From NCBI GenBank assembly GCA_016124255.1, contig WGOB01000015.1, forward strand, positions 1 to 35,713: DNA of 35,713 bases, read 5' to 3'. Of this stretch, positions 17,022 through 24,665 are shown in pieces. The notes beneath the pieces are model-generated. The model was not told where the DNA came from, searched no databases, and worked only from the letters and a program-made list of their open reading frames with translations. This DNA is from Alphaproteobacteria bacterium. Its GTDB lineage: Bacteria > Pseudomonadota > Alphaproteobacteria > Caulobacterales > Aquidulcibacteraceae. Within the stretch, counting starts at the first letter, position 1; the number at the start of each line of letters is the position of its first letter. Made by a program: the position numbers and the translations under genes.

Positions 17022-17243
17022 TCACGACCCGTTGAGGGAGCGGTCGTCGCTGCCTTCGTCGTCCTCATCGTCGTCGTCGCGGTCGTTGTCGCCGGGGATG
17101 GCGGCGTCGATGGTTGCGCCCACGACGGTCCCGGCTGCGCCGATGGTTGCGCCGACGACGGTTCCCGCGGCCCCGACCGCTGCCGCAGCGAGACAACCTG
17201 AAATTGAGGGAGGCAAAAGGATCAGCAGCAGAAGCGCGCGCAT
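17022..17243 (-). CDS. Small lipoprotein with internal repeat and Asp-rich tail
   Basis: 73-residue predicted lipoprotein. Signal LLLLILLPPSISGC with lipobox I-S-G-C, then a Gly/Ala/Val segment made of an 11-residue unit repeated twice (GAAGTVVGATI), then a highly acidic tail (DNDRDDDDEDDEGSDD). After cleavage the product would be a short glycine-zipper-like peptide anchored by lipid with an acidic end. The ATG at 17243 is preferred over an in-frame TTG at 17255. The gene lies between an exported-protein gene and a response regulator, all on the minus strand. Function unknown. Confidence 0.6.
   Translation of the reverse strand: MRALLLLILLPPSISGCLAAAAVGAAGTVVGATIGAAGTVVGATIDAAIPGDNDRDDDDEDDEGSDDRSLNGS
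17110..17175. repeat. 33-bp tandem repeat, two copies, inside the lipoprotein gene
   Basis: Units 17110-17142 and 17143-17175 are both 33 bases with about 5 differences, each starting ATGGTTGCGCC on the plus strand. They encode the duplicated 11-residue GAAGTVVGATI unit. The in-frame length allows copy-number change without a frameshift. Confidence 0.8.
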
Positions 17244-17297
17244 GCGCTTAGGCAAGCCGCGGAGAGCCGGTCCACGTCAAGCCTGTTTGCGCAGGTC

Positions 17298-17807
17298 CTA
17301 GCCGATCTCCACAACGTCAGCCGCGACATCGCTTGCACGCCGACGCGGCCCAAAATAGTCGCCCATTCCGCCCCGTCGTCGGTCGGGCCCGACATAGTCG
17401 GTTGTCCGAACAAACGGCCGCTCGTCGTTTAATGCCGCGGACAAATGATGAAAAAGAGAGCGCGCGCTGATCGGCTTGACCAGGAAAGCGTTCACGCCCG
17501 CGTCACGCGCCGCCAGCACGCGCGACGCTTCGGAATGCGCAGACACCATCACGATCGCGGCGGTGGCGCTCCGCCCCTTAGAACGCCGCAACGCGTGCAC
17601 GAAGCTCAGTCCGTCGGTCGGCCGCATAAGCCAATCTGCAAACACCAGATCGACATTCACTTTGCGGGCGATGTCCAACGCCTCGTCGGCGGTCTCGGCC
17701 TCAGAGATGCGGGTCAGGCCGCCGCCACGCAGCAGCGTACGGATGAGCAATCGCATCTGTGGATTGTCGTCGACAACCAATGCGTGAAGTGAAGCGAGCC
17801 CGCGCAT
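17298..17807 (-). CDS. Single-domain response regulator (CheY-like receiver)
   Basis: 169-residue protein with one receiver domain: acidic pair D13/D14 in VVDDNPQM, phospho-acceptor Asp58 in LVFADWLM, Ser89 in MVSAHSE and Lys111 in FLVKPIS. There is no DNA-binding or enzymatic output domain. The C-terminal tail of about 40 residues carries two similar motifs, YVGPDRRRG and YFGPRRRA, which could be a partner-binding or localisation tail. No histidine kinase is adjacent, so the partner is unknown. Likely acts in the cytoplasm by phosphorelay or protein contact. AGAGGG lies 5 bases before the ATG. Confidence 0.9.
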   Translation of the reverse strand: MRGLASLHALVVDDNPQMRLLIRTLLRGGGLTRISEAETADEALDIARKVNVDLVFADWLMRPTDGLSFVHALRRSKGRSATAAIVMVSAHSEASRVLAARDAGVNAFLVKPISARSLFHHLSAALNDERPFVRTTDYVGPDRRRGGMGDYFGPRRRASDVAADVVEIG

Positions 17808-17865
17808 TCCTGCCCTCTGGAAGCGGAAAGCATAAAGCCGCCGATTTGCCGAACAGAGTGTAAAG

Positions 17866-17884
17866 TCAGCGCATATCTCGCTGA
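17866..17884 (-). promoter_or_regulatory. Inverted repeat upstream of the response-regulator gene
   Basis: TCAGCG (17866-17871) and CGCTGA (17879-17884) form a perfect 6-bp dyad with 7 bases between, about 60 bases before the response-regulator start. It is the clearest structure in the 180-base gap 17808-17987. It could be an operator or a short hairpin. No promoter boxes were convincing. Confidence 0.3.
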
Positions 17885-17987
17885 TCTTGCGCAGATTTCC
17901 GCAGTAGACGATGCGCCTAAGGCAGATGATCGCCGGTCAGATACTCAGCGCCCGCGCTTCAGAATAGAGCGACGCCGCCCATAATCT

Positions 17988-18692
17988 TCACGGCGCATCC
18001 ACAAGCACAATCTCCGCCTCTTCTGTCGCCTCGATCGTGAGCTTTTCTTCGTGGCGGATTGCGGCGGCGTCGCGTTCCTGCAGCGCCAGCCCGTTCACTT
18101 TTGCAGCGCCCTTGGCGACCGCGAGATAGAGGTTGCGCCCGGGCGCCGGGGCGTAGTCGGCGCGGCTTCCGGGCGCGAGCGTCGCTGCGAGAAGCCGCGC
18201 GTCCTGGCGGATCGGCAGCGCGCCCGTTTCCTGGTCTTCAGCAAAGCCCGAAGCCAGCGCCACGAGTTTCCCCGACCGCTCTCCTTTGGGAAACTTCGCC
18301 GCGCCCCAATAGGGCTTGCCGCCGCGCGCCTTGGGCAGGAGCCAGATCTGATAAAGCCGCGTGGGCCCGTCCTCGAGGTTGTATTCCGCGTGGGTCACGC
18401 CGGCCCCGGCGCTCATCACCTGCACGTCGCCGGCTTCGGTGCGGCCTTCGTTGCCGAGGCTATCTTTGTGGGTGATCGCGCCTTCGCGGACATAGGTGAT
18501 GATCTCCATGTCTGCGTGGGAATGCGGCGGAAACCCCGAGCGCGCGCGGATTTCATCGTCGTTCCATACGCGCAGCGCGCCCCAATTCATCCGCGCCGGA
18601 TCGTGATAGCCGGAGAAAGAGAAATGGTAGCGGGCGTTGAGCCAGTCATTGTCGAACCGGCCAAGCTTGGCGAAGGGGCGATGCTCGATCAT
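17988..18692 (-). CDS. Pirin family cupin protein
   Basis: 234-residue bicupin of the pirin/YhhW family. Some members are quercetin 2,3-dioxygenases and others have unknown roles. The N-terminal cupin has metal ligands His57 and His59 (PPHSHADME) and His101/Glu103 (VTHAEYN), almost the same numbering as studied pirins. The N-terminus RYHFSFSGYHDPARMNWGALRVWNDD is typical. The second cupin is degenerate. The ATG at 18692 is chosen over an upstream in-frame start because family homology starts there. Likely cytoplasmic. The in vivo substrate is not inferable. Confidence 0.9.
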   Translation of the reverse strand: MIEHRPFAKLGRFDNDWLNARYHFSFSGYHDPARMNWGALRVWNDDEIRARSGFPPHSHADMEIITYVREGAITHKDSLGNEGRTEAGDVQVMSAGAGVTHAEYNLEDGPTRLYQIWLLPKARGGKPYWGAAKFPKGERSGKLVALASGFAEDQETGALPIRQDARLLAATLAPGSRADYAPAPGRNLYLAVAKGAAKVNGLALQERDAAAIRHEEKLTIEATEEAEIVLVDAP

Positions 18693-18787
18693 GGGGCCTA
18701 TGTGGCGCCCGCGCCGGCGCCCGCAAGAAGGCACACCGAGGATACCGCCGGCTTGACGCACGCTGCGCCCGGCTCGAACACTGGCGC

Positions 18788-19261
18788 ATGCAAATTCGGG
18801 GGCGCCAGCTCGCCATGATCGCCATGACCGTCGCGCTGGGCGCCTGCGGGGTCGGCGAGCAGGAGAAAGCCAAGGCGGAGGACGAGAAGGCCGCCGCGCA
18901 GAGCGCGCGCGACCGCATCTTGGCCATGGATCCGACCGCAGCCGCAGATTTCCTCGTCGATCAGGTGCGCAACGGCCCAGGCGGCCCGCGCGCGTGCGAT
19001 TTCGTCTACGAATTCGCCGATCTCGGCGACGTGCCAGCGGGGGAGGCGGCCGGCGTTCACCGCGCCCATGTCGGCGCGCGCGCCTTTACGCTGCAGTGCG
19101 GCGCGCCCGGCGCAAGTGGCGCGCGCCGCTATGTCGTTTATCTCCCGCGCGCGCGGGGCGACGCAGTAATCGCGCCCTGCGCTGAGGCCGCATGCGCCAG
19201 CGGCTTTCTCGCCGCCGGCGACGCCGCGCCCGCGATCCCGCCTGAGGATTTCGAGAAATAG
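18788..19261 (+). CDS. Predicted lipoprotein, function unknown
   Basis: 157-residue protein with a lipoprotein signal ending in L-G-A-C (Cys20), then a charged linker rich in Lys, Glu and Ala (EQEKAKAEDEKAAAQSARDR). The folded part contains four cysteines (ACDFVY, LQCGAP, APCAEAACASG) that could form disulfides in the periplasm. It is divergent from pirin and convergent with the META-domain gene. No family recognised. Codon use matches the neighbours. Confidence 0.7.
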   Translation: MQIRGRQLAMIAMTVALGACGVGEQEKAKAEDEKAAAQSARDRILAMDPTAAADFLVDQVRNGPGGPRACDFVYEFADLGDVPAGEAAGVHRAHVGARAFTLQCGAPGASGARRYVVYLPRARGDAVIAPCAEAACASGFLAAGDAAPAIPPEDFEK

Positions 19262-19293
19262 CGAGAGCAAACGCCAGGTGCAGGGCGCAGGGC

Positions 19294-19701
19294 CTACTCT
19301 GCACCCGGGGCGAAGCGCATCAGCTCCACTTCTTCGTCGCCGAAGAACACGAGCGCTCCGTCCACCACGCGCACCGACATCGTCTCGCCAAGCCGCGCAA
19401 GGAACCGCGATTCAAGCGCCATCGCCGGATCGGCGCAGGCCATGCGCGTCGCGCCAATGCCTGTGAAGTAGCGGGCGACGTTCGGATCCTGCTCGATCCC
19501 CGCAAAATAGCGATTGCATCCAGCGAAGCCCGCCACGCGCTCGCCTTCGAACGTGATGGTCGGCGCTGGCGCCGGCGGCGGCGCTGCGCCGTCGATCGCG
19601 GCGAGTCGCCAGGCGCCGGACGGCGCCTCCATGTCGAGCGGCGCACTGGTGACGCAACCCGCGGCAAGCGCAGCGGCGACGAAAACGAAGAGACGAGACA
19701 T
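19294..19701 (-). CDS. META-domain lipoprotein (HslJ-like)
   Basis: 135-residue lipoprotein. Signal MSRLFVFVAAALAAGC with lipobox A-A-G-C, then one META/HslJ domain: WRLAAIDG, ITFEGERVAGFAGCNRYFAG, and TRMACADPAMALESRFLARL. The GCNRY and MACAD blocks are the family hallmark and hold paired cysteines. HslJ-type proteins are stress-linked envelope proteins of poorly known mechanism. It lies 21 bases after the stop of the SDR gene on the same strand and may be co-transcribed with it. Confidence 0.88.
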   Translation of the reverse strand: MSRLFVFVAAALAAGCVTSAPLDMEAPSGAWRLAAIDGAAPPPAPAPTITFEGERVAGFAGCNRYFAGIEQDPNVARYFTGIGATRMACADPAMALESRFLARLGETMSVRVVDGALVFFGDEEVELMRFAPGAE

Positions 19702-19722
19702 CGGCGGCCTTGGCGGCGATCC

Positions 19723-20640
19723 TTAGATCGGGTCGTAGGGAAATACGCTCGCCGTGGCGCCCGCATCGAGATAGTTCGCCTTCAGCGCCGGCAGCGCCTG
19801 GTCGAGCAAGGTGCTCGGCGTCCATCCGTCGACGCGGCCGAGCGCACGGATCGGGCGCGGCTGGTTGAAGAGGAACACTTCGTTGCCGCGCACGGCGAAA
19901 ATTTGGCCGGTTGTGTCTTTGGCCTTGTCCGCGCACAGCGCCACCGCCAGCTGCGCCACCTGATCGGCGCGCATGGCGTTCTTCATCCGCTCCACGCGCT
20001 GCGCGCTGGCTTCATCCTTGATCGGGATGGTCGCGATCATCCGCGTCCACGCGAACGGCGCAATGATGTTGGAGCGCACGTTCTTCTGCACGCCTTCCAT
20101 CGCGATGATCCGCGAGAGACCCATCACGCCGAGTTTCGCGGCGGCGTAGTTCGCCTGCCCGATGTTCCCGATCAGGCCGGAGGTGGAGGTGAAGAGCACA
20201 TAGCTGCCGCTTTGCTGCTCGCGGAAATGCTCGATCGAGGCGCGGCAGACGTTGAACGCGCCGTTCAGATGCACGTCGATGACCTGGCTCCAGTCGGCGG
20301 CGTCCATCTTGTGGAACATCTTGTCGCGCAGAATGCCTGCGGGGTTCATCACGCCGTGGAGCCCGCCGAATTCCTTCTTCGCCTGCTCCATCATCGCCAC
20401 GACGGCGTCGTAGTCGGTGACGCTGTCGGAATTGGAGATCGCCTTGCCGCCCGCGGCGCGGATTTCCGCGGCGACCGATTCAGCGGGACCGGCCGAGCCT
20501 TCATCGCCCCCGGCCACGCCGCCGCCCAGGTCGTTGACCACGACACTGGCGCCTTCGCGTCCCGCGAGCAGCGCGCATTCCTTGCCGATGCCGTTGCCGC
20601 CGCCCGTGACGATGACGACCTTCCCGTCCAACACGCCCAT
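19723..20640 (-). CDS. SDR family dehydrogenase, MFE-2-like
   Basis: 305-residue classical short-chain dehydrogenase, probably an NAD-dependent 3-hydroxyacyl-CoA dehydrogenase or related enzyme. The N-terminus MGVLDGKVVIVTGGGNGIGK and the VVVNDLGGGVAGGDEGS segment resemble the dehydrogenase part of peroxisomal multifunctional enzyme type 2. Cofactor motif TGGGNGIG (12-19), Asp37 favouring NAD, catalytic Ser in FTSTSG and Y165-x3-K169. The usual NNAG motif reads NPAG (99-102). A C-terminal extension after about 250 continues to PYDPI. A strong AGGAGG precedes the ATG at 20640. The frame is open far upstream, but that part is antisense noise over the MFS gene. Confidence 0.9.
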   Translation of the reverse strand: MGVLDGKVVIVTGGGNGIGKECALLAGREGASVVVNDLGGGVAGGDEGSAGPAESVAAEIRAAGGKAISNSDSVTDYDAVVAMMEQAKKEFGGLHGVMNPAGILRDKMFHKMDAADWSQVIDVHLNGAFNVCRASIEHFREQQSGSYVLFTSTSGLIGNIGQANYAAAKLGVMGLSRIIAMEGVQKNVRSNIIAPFAWTRMIATIPIKDEASAQRVERMKNAMRADQVAQLAVALCADKAKDTTGQIFAVRGNEVFLFNQPRPIRALGRVDGWTPSTLLDQALPALKANYLDAGATASVFPYDPI

Positions 20641-20735
20641 CGCGTTCCTCCTGATTATCGCTGCTTTGTTAGACGATGGCGGCGCGAAAGGGAAAGGCGC
20701 TATCCCCACGGGCGCGAGCGTTGGCCCGTGGCGCG

Positions 20736-21983
20736 CTAGTCGAGCCGGTCGGCCTTGCGCAGATCGGGAAACATCCGCGCCCAAAGGCCGGTCACAACGA
20801 GCGCGGCGACGCCGCCGAAGATCACCGCCGCCTTCGGTCCGATCAGCCACGCAGCGACTCCGCCGCGAAACTCGCCGAGCTCGTTTGATGCGCTGATGAA
20901 GAGGGTGGAGACCGCCGCCACCCGCCCACGCATCACGTCCGGCGTCACCAGCTGCACCAGCGTCTGGCGGATGTAGACGGAGAGCATGTCCGCACCCCCG
21001 AGGATCGCGAGCGCCGCGAGCGAGAGCCAGTAATTCTGCGAGAGCCCGAACACGATCGTCGCGAGCGCGAACACCGCCACGCCCCAGAACATGATCGGCC
21101 CGGCATGGCGGCTGATCGGCTCGCGCGCCAGGTACAGCGCCACGATCGCGGCCCCAAGCCCCGGCGCGGCGCGCAGCCATCCAAATCCTTCCGAGCCCAC
21201 GTGCAGGACGTCGCGCGCGAACGCCGGCAGAAGGGCGGTGGCGGCCCCCAGCAACACCGCGGCGAGATCGAGCGAGATCGCGCCGAACACGATCTTCTGG
21301 CGCCAGACATAGACGAGGCCCTCCTTGATCAGCGTCCAGCGCGAGCCCGTCTGCGTCGTGACCGGACGCGTCGATGCGCGGATGAACGGCAAGACGATCA
21401 GCGCAAAGAGATAGAGCCCGATCGCCGCGCCGTACGCGCTTTCCAGCGACACCGCGATCAGCAATCCCGCGATCGCCGGCCCCACTACCGCTGCCGTCTG
21501 CCACGCCAGCGAACTCCACGCGATCGCGCGCGGCAGCAGCGCCCGCGGCACCAGCATCGGCCCCATCGCGGTGTTGGCGGGCGCGAAGAACGCGCGCGAC
21601 GCCCCGAACGCAGCGGCAAGAGCAAGCAGGAGAGGCTCCGTCGCAATGTTGAGCAGGACGCTCGTCAGCAGGCCCGCCGCGGTTGCGGTCTCTCCTGCAT
21701 AGCAAAACATCAGGATCGCCTTGCGGTCGCGCCGATCGGCCATTTCGCCTGCCGGCAAGGCGAGGAAGAAGAGCGGCAGAAACGTCGCCAGCCCAATGAG
21801 CCCGACCTGCAGCGTCGCTTCAGGCACGCCCATCGTGCGGCGCGCGACGTCGTACATCTGCCAGGCGAGCGCCACCGCCTGGATCTGCACGCCCAGGCTC
21901 GCCGCCGCGCGCGAGCACCAATAGAGCATGTAGTCGCGCTGCCGGAACAGCGCGCCAGCGGAGGTGTCCGGGACATCGGCCAT
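20736..21983 (-). CDS. MFS transporter (EntS/MFS_3-like exporter)
   Basis: 415-residue inner-membrane transporter with about 12 hydrophobic segments. Features of the MFS_3/enterobactin-exporter group: N-terminal FRQRDYMLYWCSRAAASLG, the loop 2-3 motif AGEMADRRDRKAI, and the internal repeat GADMLSVYIRQTLVQLVTP DVMRGRVAAV. Proton-driven efflux of a small molecule is likely, substrate unknown. The ATG at 21983 (MADVPDTSAG) is preferred. The open frame extends 18 codons further to 22037 with a basic, non-conserved stretch. It lies 95 bases upstream of the SDR gene on the same strand. Confidence 0.9.
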   Translation of the reverse strand: MADVPDTSAGALFRQRDYMLYWCSRAAASLGVQIQAVALAWQMYDVARRTMGVPEATLQVGLIGLATFLPLFFLALPAGEMADRRDRKAILMFCYAGETATAAGLLTSVLLNIATEPLLLALAAAFGASRAFFAPANTAMGPMLVPRALLPRAIAWSSLAWQTAAVVGPAIAGLLIAVSLESAYGAAIGLYLFALIVLPFIRASTRPVTTQTGSRWTLIKEGLVYVWRQKIVFGAISLDLAAVLLGAATALLPAFARDVLHVGSEGFGWLRAAPGLGAAIVALYLAREPISRHAGPIMFWGVAVFALATIVFGLSQNYWLSLAALAILGGADMLSVYIRQTLVQLVTPDVMRGRVAAVSTLFISASNELGEFRGGVAAWLIGPKAAVIFGGVAALVVTGLWARMFPDLRKADRLD

Positions 21984-22105
21984 GTGAGCGCGCCCGTATG
22001 CACGCGCCCGCAGCGCGCCGCAACGATGGGGTTTCAAACTCGCCCCGACACGCCAAAAAGAATGCTTTGACGCGCGAGTGGGCGCGCCCTATAGCCCCGC
22101 GCCCC

Positions 22106-22651
22106 ATGCGGAAGATGGTAGCGGAGCGCGTCGTGGCTGCGGCTGAACGGCCTGAGCTTGTCCCCGAGACGCCGGCGCACGCCGCCGCGCTCGACCAAGT
22201 GCTGAACCGCGCCTTCGGCCCCGGCCGCTTCGCCAAGACGAGTGAACGTGTGCGCGAGCGCGGCGCCGTGCATCGTCTGGACGTGTCGCGGACGGCGCTT
22301 CTGGCGGGGACGCCGATCGGCTGCTGCCGCTTGCACGACATCGCCATCGGCGCCGAGGCAGCACTGTTGCTCGGCCCACTCGCCGTCGATCCTGAGCATC
22401 AGCACGATGGTCTTGGTGCAGCGCTTGTCGCAGGCGCCGTGGAGGCCGCGCGGCGCGAAGGCGGCGTCATCATTCTCGTCGGCGCGCCGGCCTTCTTTGC
22501 GCCCTTGGGCTTCACGCAAGCCCCGCCGGGCCGCGTTGCGCTGCCCGGGCCGGTCGATCCAGCGCGCCTTCTGTGGCTTGAATTGTCTGATGGCGCGCTC
22601 GATCGCTGCGCCGGCGCCGTTACTGCGCCTCGCGCCGCCACCCGAACATGA
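22106..22651 (+). CDS. GNAT family N-acetyltransferase (YhbS-like)
   Basis: 181-residue acetyltransferase using acetyl-CoA on an unknown amine. The core has AAALDQVLNRAFGPGRFAK, the strand GPLAVDPEHQHDGLGAALV, where the acetyl-CoA loop normally reads Q-x-x-G-x-G/A (here HDGLGAA), and LVGAPAFFAPLGFTQAP, typical of YhbS-type members. Start uncertain between ATG 22106 and ATG 22115. Its last 32 bases overlap the end of the convergent amidotransferase-like gene. Confidence 0.85.
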   Translation: MRKMVAERVVAAAERPELVPETPAHAAALDQVLNRAFGPGRFAKTSERVRERGAVHRLDVSRTALLAGTPIGCCRLHDIAIGAEAALLLGPLAVDPEHQHDGLGAALVAGAVEAARREGGVIILVGAPAFFAPLGFTQAPPGRVALPGPVDPARLLWLELSDGALDRCAGAVTAPRAATRT

Positions 22652-24665
22652 GCAGCATCACGCCCAAGGCCGCCCACGCCCATCCGGGCCCAAGCGGTTC
22701 GGCGGCGGCTGCGCGCACCACATAGGCGCCGTTGCGGCGGAAGCCCATCCAGCCGTCGCCGGCCGCGCGCGCATTGCCTTCAACCGCACGCGCCTGCGGC
22801 GCCCTGCGGGCGTCTTCACCTGCCATGAACAGGCCGCCGCGCGTTTCCTCCATCAGGGGACGGATCAAATCCTCGGTCGCGTTGAGTCGCGCCGCTTCGC
22901 GCGGATTGAGCGGCCCGATGGCCGCATAGGCGCGCAGATCGCCTGCGCGCGCCTCATAGAGTCCTTGTTCCTCCGCGGGCGCCGTCGCGCGCCAGAGCCC
23001 CGGCCCGGCGTCGCCAAGCGCGAGCTGCGTCGCAGCGCCCGACGGCGCGATCAGTGTCACCGGACCCGGCGCAGCGGCTAGGCTCGCGCGCTCTACAGTC
23101 AGCCCGCCGGCGCCATAGCGCAGCGAGAGGCGCTCGTCTTCGAGTTCCGGTTCCTGCATCAGCCAGTGCGCAAGGCGCCGCAACAACTCGCCGTGCGGCC
23201 CGCCGCCCTGATACCCCCGCGCCCACAGCCACGCCTGATCCGAAAAGAGCTGCGCCACCCGCCCGCGCCCGGCCCGATCGAGCACAAGAAGGGGTCGTCC
23301 GAGTCCGGACAATACCGTTTGCCCGCCCGGGGCCTCGGCGTCGATCAGCCGCGTCCATGGCCCCCACGATTGCGGCTGCGGGAGCCCACGCACGACGGGG
23401 TGGCGCGCGCCGAGCGTGGTCGGCTCCGGCCGGAACGCGCGCTCGCTCACCCCGCCCGTCGGGCGCGCGGGGAGAATGGCGCCGAGCGGCGTCGAATAGA
23501 GCGATTGGCTTGGATCGGCGTCCCACGGTCCAGCGGAGATCAACAGCGCCCCGCCCGCCTCCACGCGTTCGGCGATGTTGTGAAAATAGATCGGCTCCAG
23601 GATGTCCGGCCGCCTTTGGCGATAGCGGTCGAAGATGATGAGATCGAAGCCGCGCAGCTGCTCTTGGAAGAGTTCGCGTGTCGGGAAGGGGATGAGCGCG
23701 AGTTCGTCGAGCGGCGTGAAGTCCGTCTTCTCCGGCGGCCGCAGAATCGTGAAATGCACGAGGTCGACCGCGGGATCGCTCTTCAGGAGGTTGCGCCACA
23801 CGCGCGCCCCGGCGTGCGGTTCCCCCGTGATCAACAGCACACGCAGCCGGTCGCGTACGCCCGCCAGCGTGAACGCCGCGCGATTGTTGGCGAGCGCGAT
23901 CTCCTGGGGCCCGCGCGCCGCCTCCACGATCACCATGTTCGCGCCGCGCTTCGGCGTCTCCAGCTCCACGCGGAAGACGCGGTTGGCCTGCGCGTTGACG
24001 CGATAGACTTGGCGCCCGTCGATCGTGATCGCCACCGGCACGGTCGCGTTTGGGTTGGGGTCCTCCACCCGTGCTTCGATCGTGAACGGCTCGCCTACGA
24101 TGCCAAAAGCCGGCGCCGCGATCAGTTCGAGCCGCCGGTCTCCGCGCTGCGGGTCGCCGACGATCACGGCGTGCACCGGTCCTGTGTCCTCAACGCCGGC
24201 AATCGCATCGGCATCCGCGATCTGCCCGTCGGTGATGACCACCGCGCCCGCGCGACGGTCGCGCGCGACGTCGGCGTAGGCCTCGTCCCACGCGCCGATC
24301 ATCTGGCTGCCGTCGGGCCCGCCGCGCGCCTCACGCACACGCACGTCGAAGCCGAGCGCGGTGAGCTCTTGCGCCGTGCGCTGACCTGCGCGCTGCGCGG
24401 CTTCCGCGCGCCCCGCGAGCGCCATGCTTTCGCTCTGGTCGACGATGACGAGCGCGATGTCGCTGGCCGGTTGGCGCGTCTCGCGCACCCACATCGGCTG
24501 CGCCAGCCCAAGGAGAATGAGCGCGATGCCCGAAGCGCGCGCGATCGGCGCGCCGCCCCGTCGCCATGCATAGACCGCCAGGCAAAGCGCCGCGAGCGCG
24601 GCGAGCCCGATCAGCACGCTCCCCGGCAACGCCGGATCGAAACCGATGCGATTGGCGAAGCTCAT
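22620..24665 (-). CDS. VWA/glutamine-amidotransferase-like membrane protein of the MoxR cluster
   Basis: 681-residue inner-membrane protein. Two N-terminal helices (about 16-34 and 42-58) are followed by a von Willebrand A-like domain. It keeps MIDAS-type residues DQSES (76-80) and TDG (145-147). A beta-rich periplasmic part comes next, then a class I amidotransferase-like fold (around FDLIIFDRYRQRRPDILEPIYF and GGALLISAGPWDADPSQ) that lacks an evident catalytic Cys, and a final helix near the C-terminus. This architecture is the usual last gene of alphaproteobacterial moxR-DUF58-DUF4159 clusters. It starts inside the DUF4159 stop (ATGA). It presumably works with the MoxR ATPase on an envelope target, which is not identifiable. 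Confidence 0.85.
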   Translation of the reverse strand: MSFANRIGFDPALPGSVLIGLAALAALCLAVYAWRRGGAPIARASGIALILLGLAQPMWVRETRQPASDIALVIVDQSESMALAGRAEAAQRAGQRTAQELTALGFDVRVREARGGPDGSQMIGAWDEAYADVARDRRAGAVVITDGQIADADAIAGVEDTGPVHAVIVGDPQRGDRRLELIAAPAFGIVGEPFTIEARVEDPNPNATVPVAITIDGRQVYRVNAQANRVFRVELETPKRGANMVIVEAARGPQEIALANNRAAFTLAGVRDRLRVLLITGEPHAGARVWRNLLKSDPAVDLVHFTILRPPEKTDFTPLDELALIPFPTRELFQEQLRGFDLIIFDRYRQRRPDILEPIYFHNIAERVEAGGALLISAGPWDADPSQSLYSTPLGAILPARPTGGVSERAFRPEPTTLGARHPVVRGLPQPQSWGPWTRLIDAEAPGGQTVLSGLGRPLLVLDRAGRGRVAQLFSDQAWLWARGYQGGGPHGELLRRLAHWLMQEPELEDERLSLRYGAGGLTVERASLAAAPGPVTLIAPSGAATQLALGDAGPGLWRATAPAEEQGLYEARAGDLRAYAAIGPLNPREAARLNATEDLIRPLMEETRGGLFMAGEDARRAPQARAVEGNARAAGDGWMGFRRNGAYVVRAAAAEPLGPGWAWAALGVMLLMFGWRREAQ

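Noticed and set aside
20641-21705. N-terminal extension of the SDR frame across the MFS gene
   Set aside because: The extension is Arg/Ala-rich and antisense-like, while the MFS protein in the other frame is clearly real. The SDR gene has its own ribosome site and family N-terminus at 20640.
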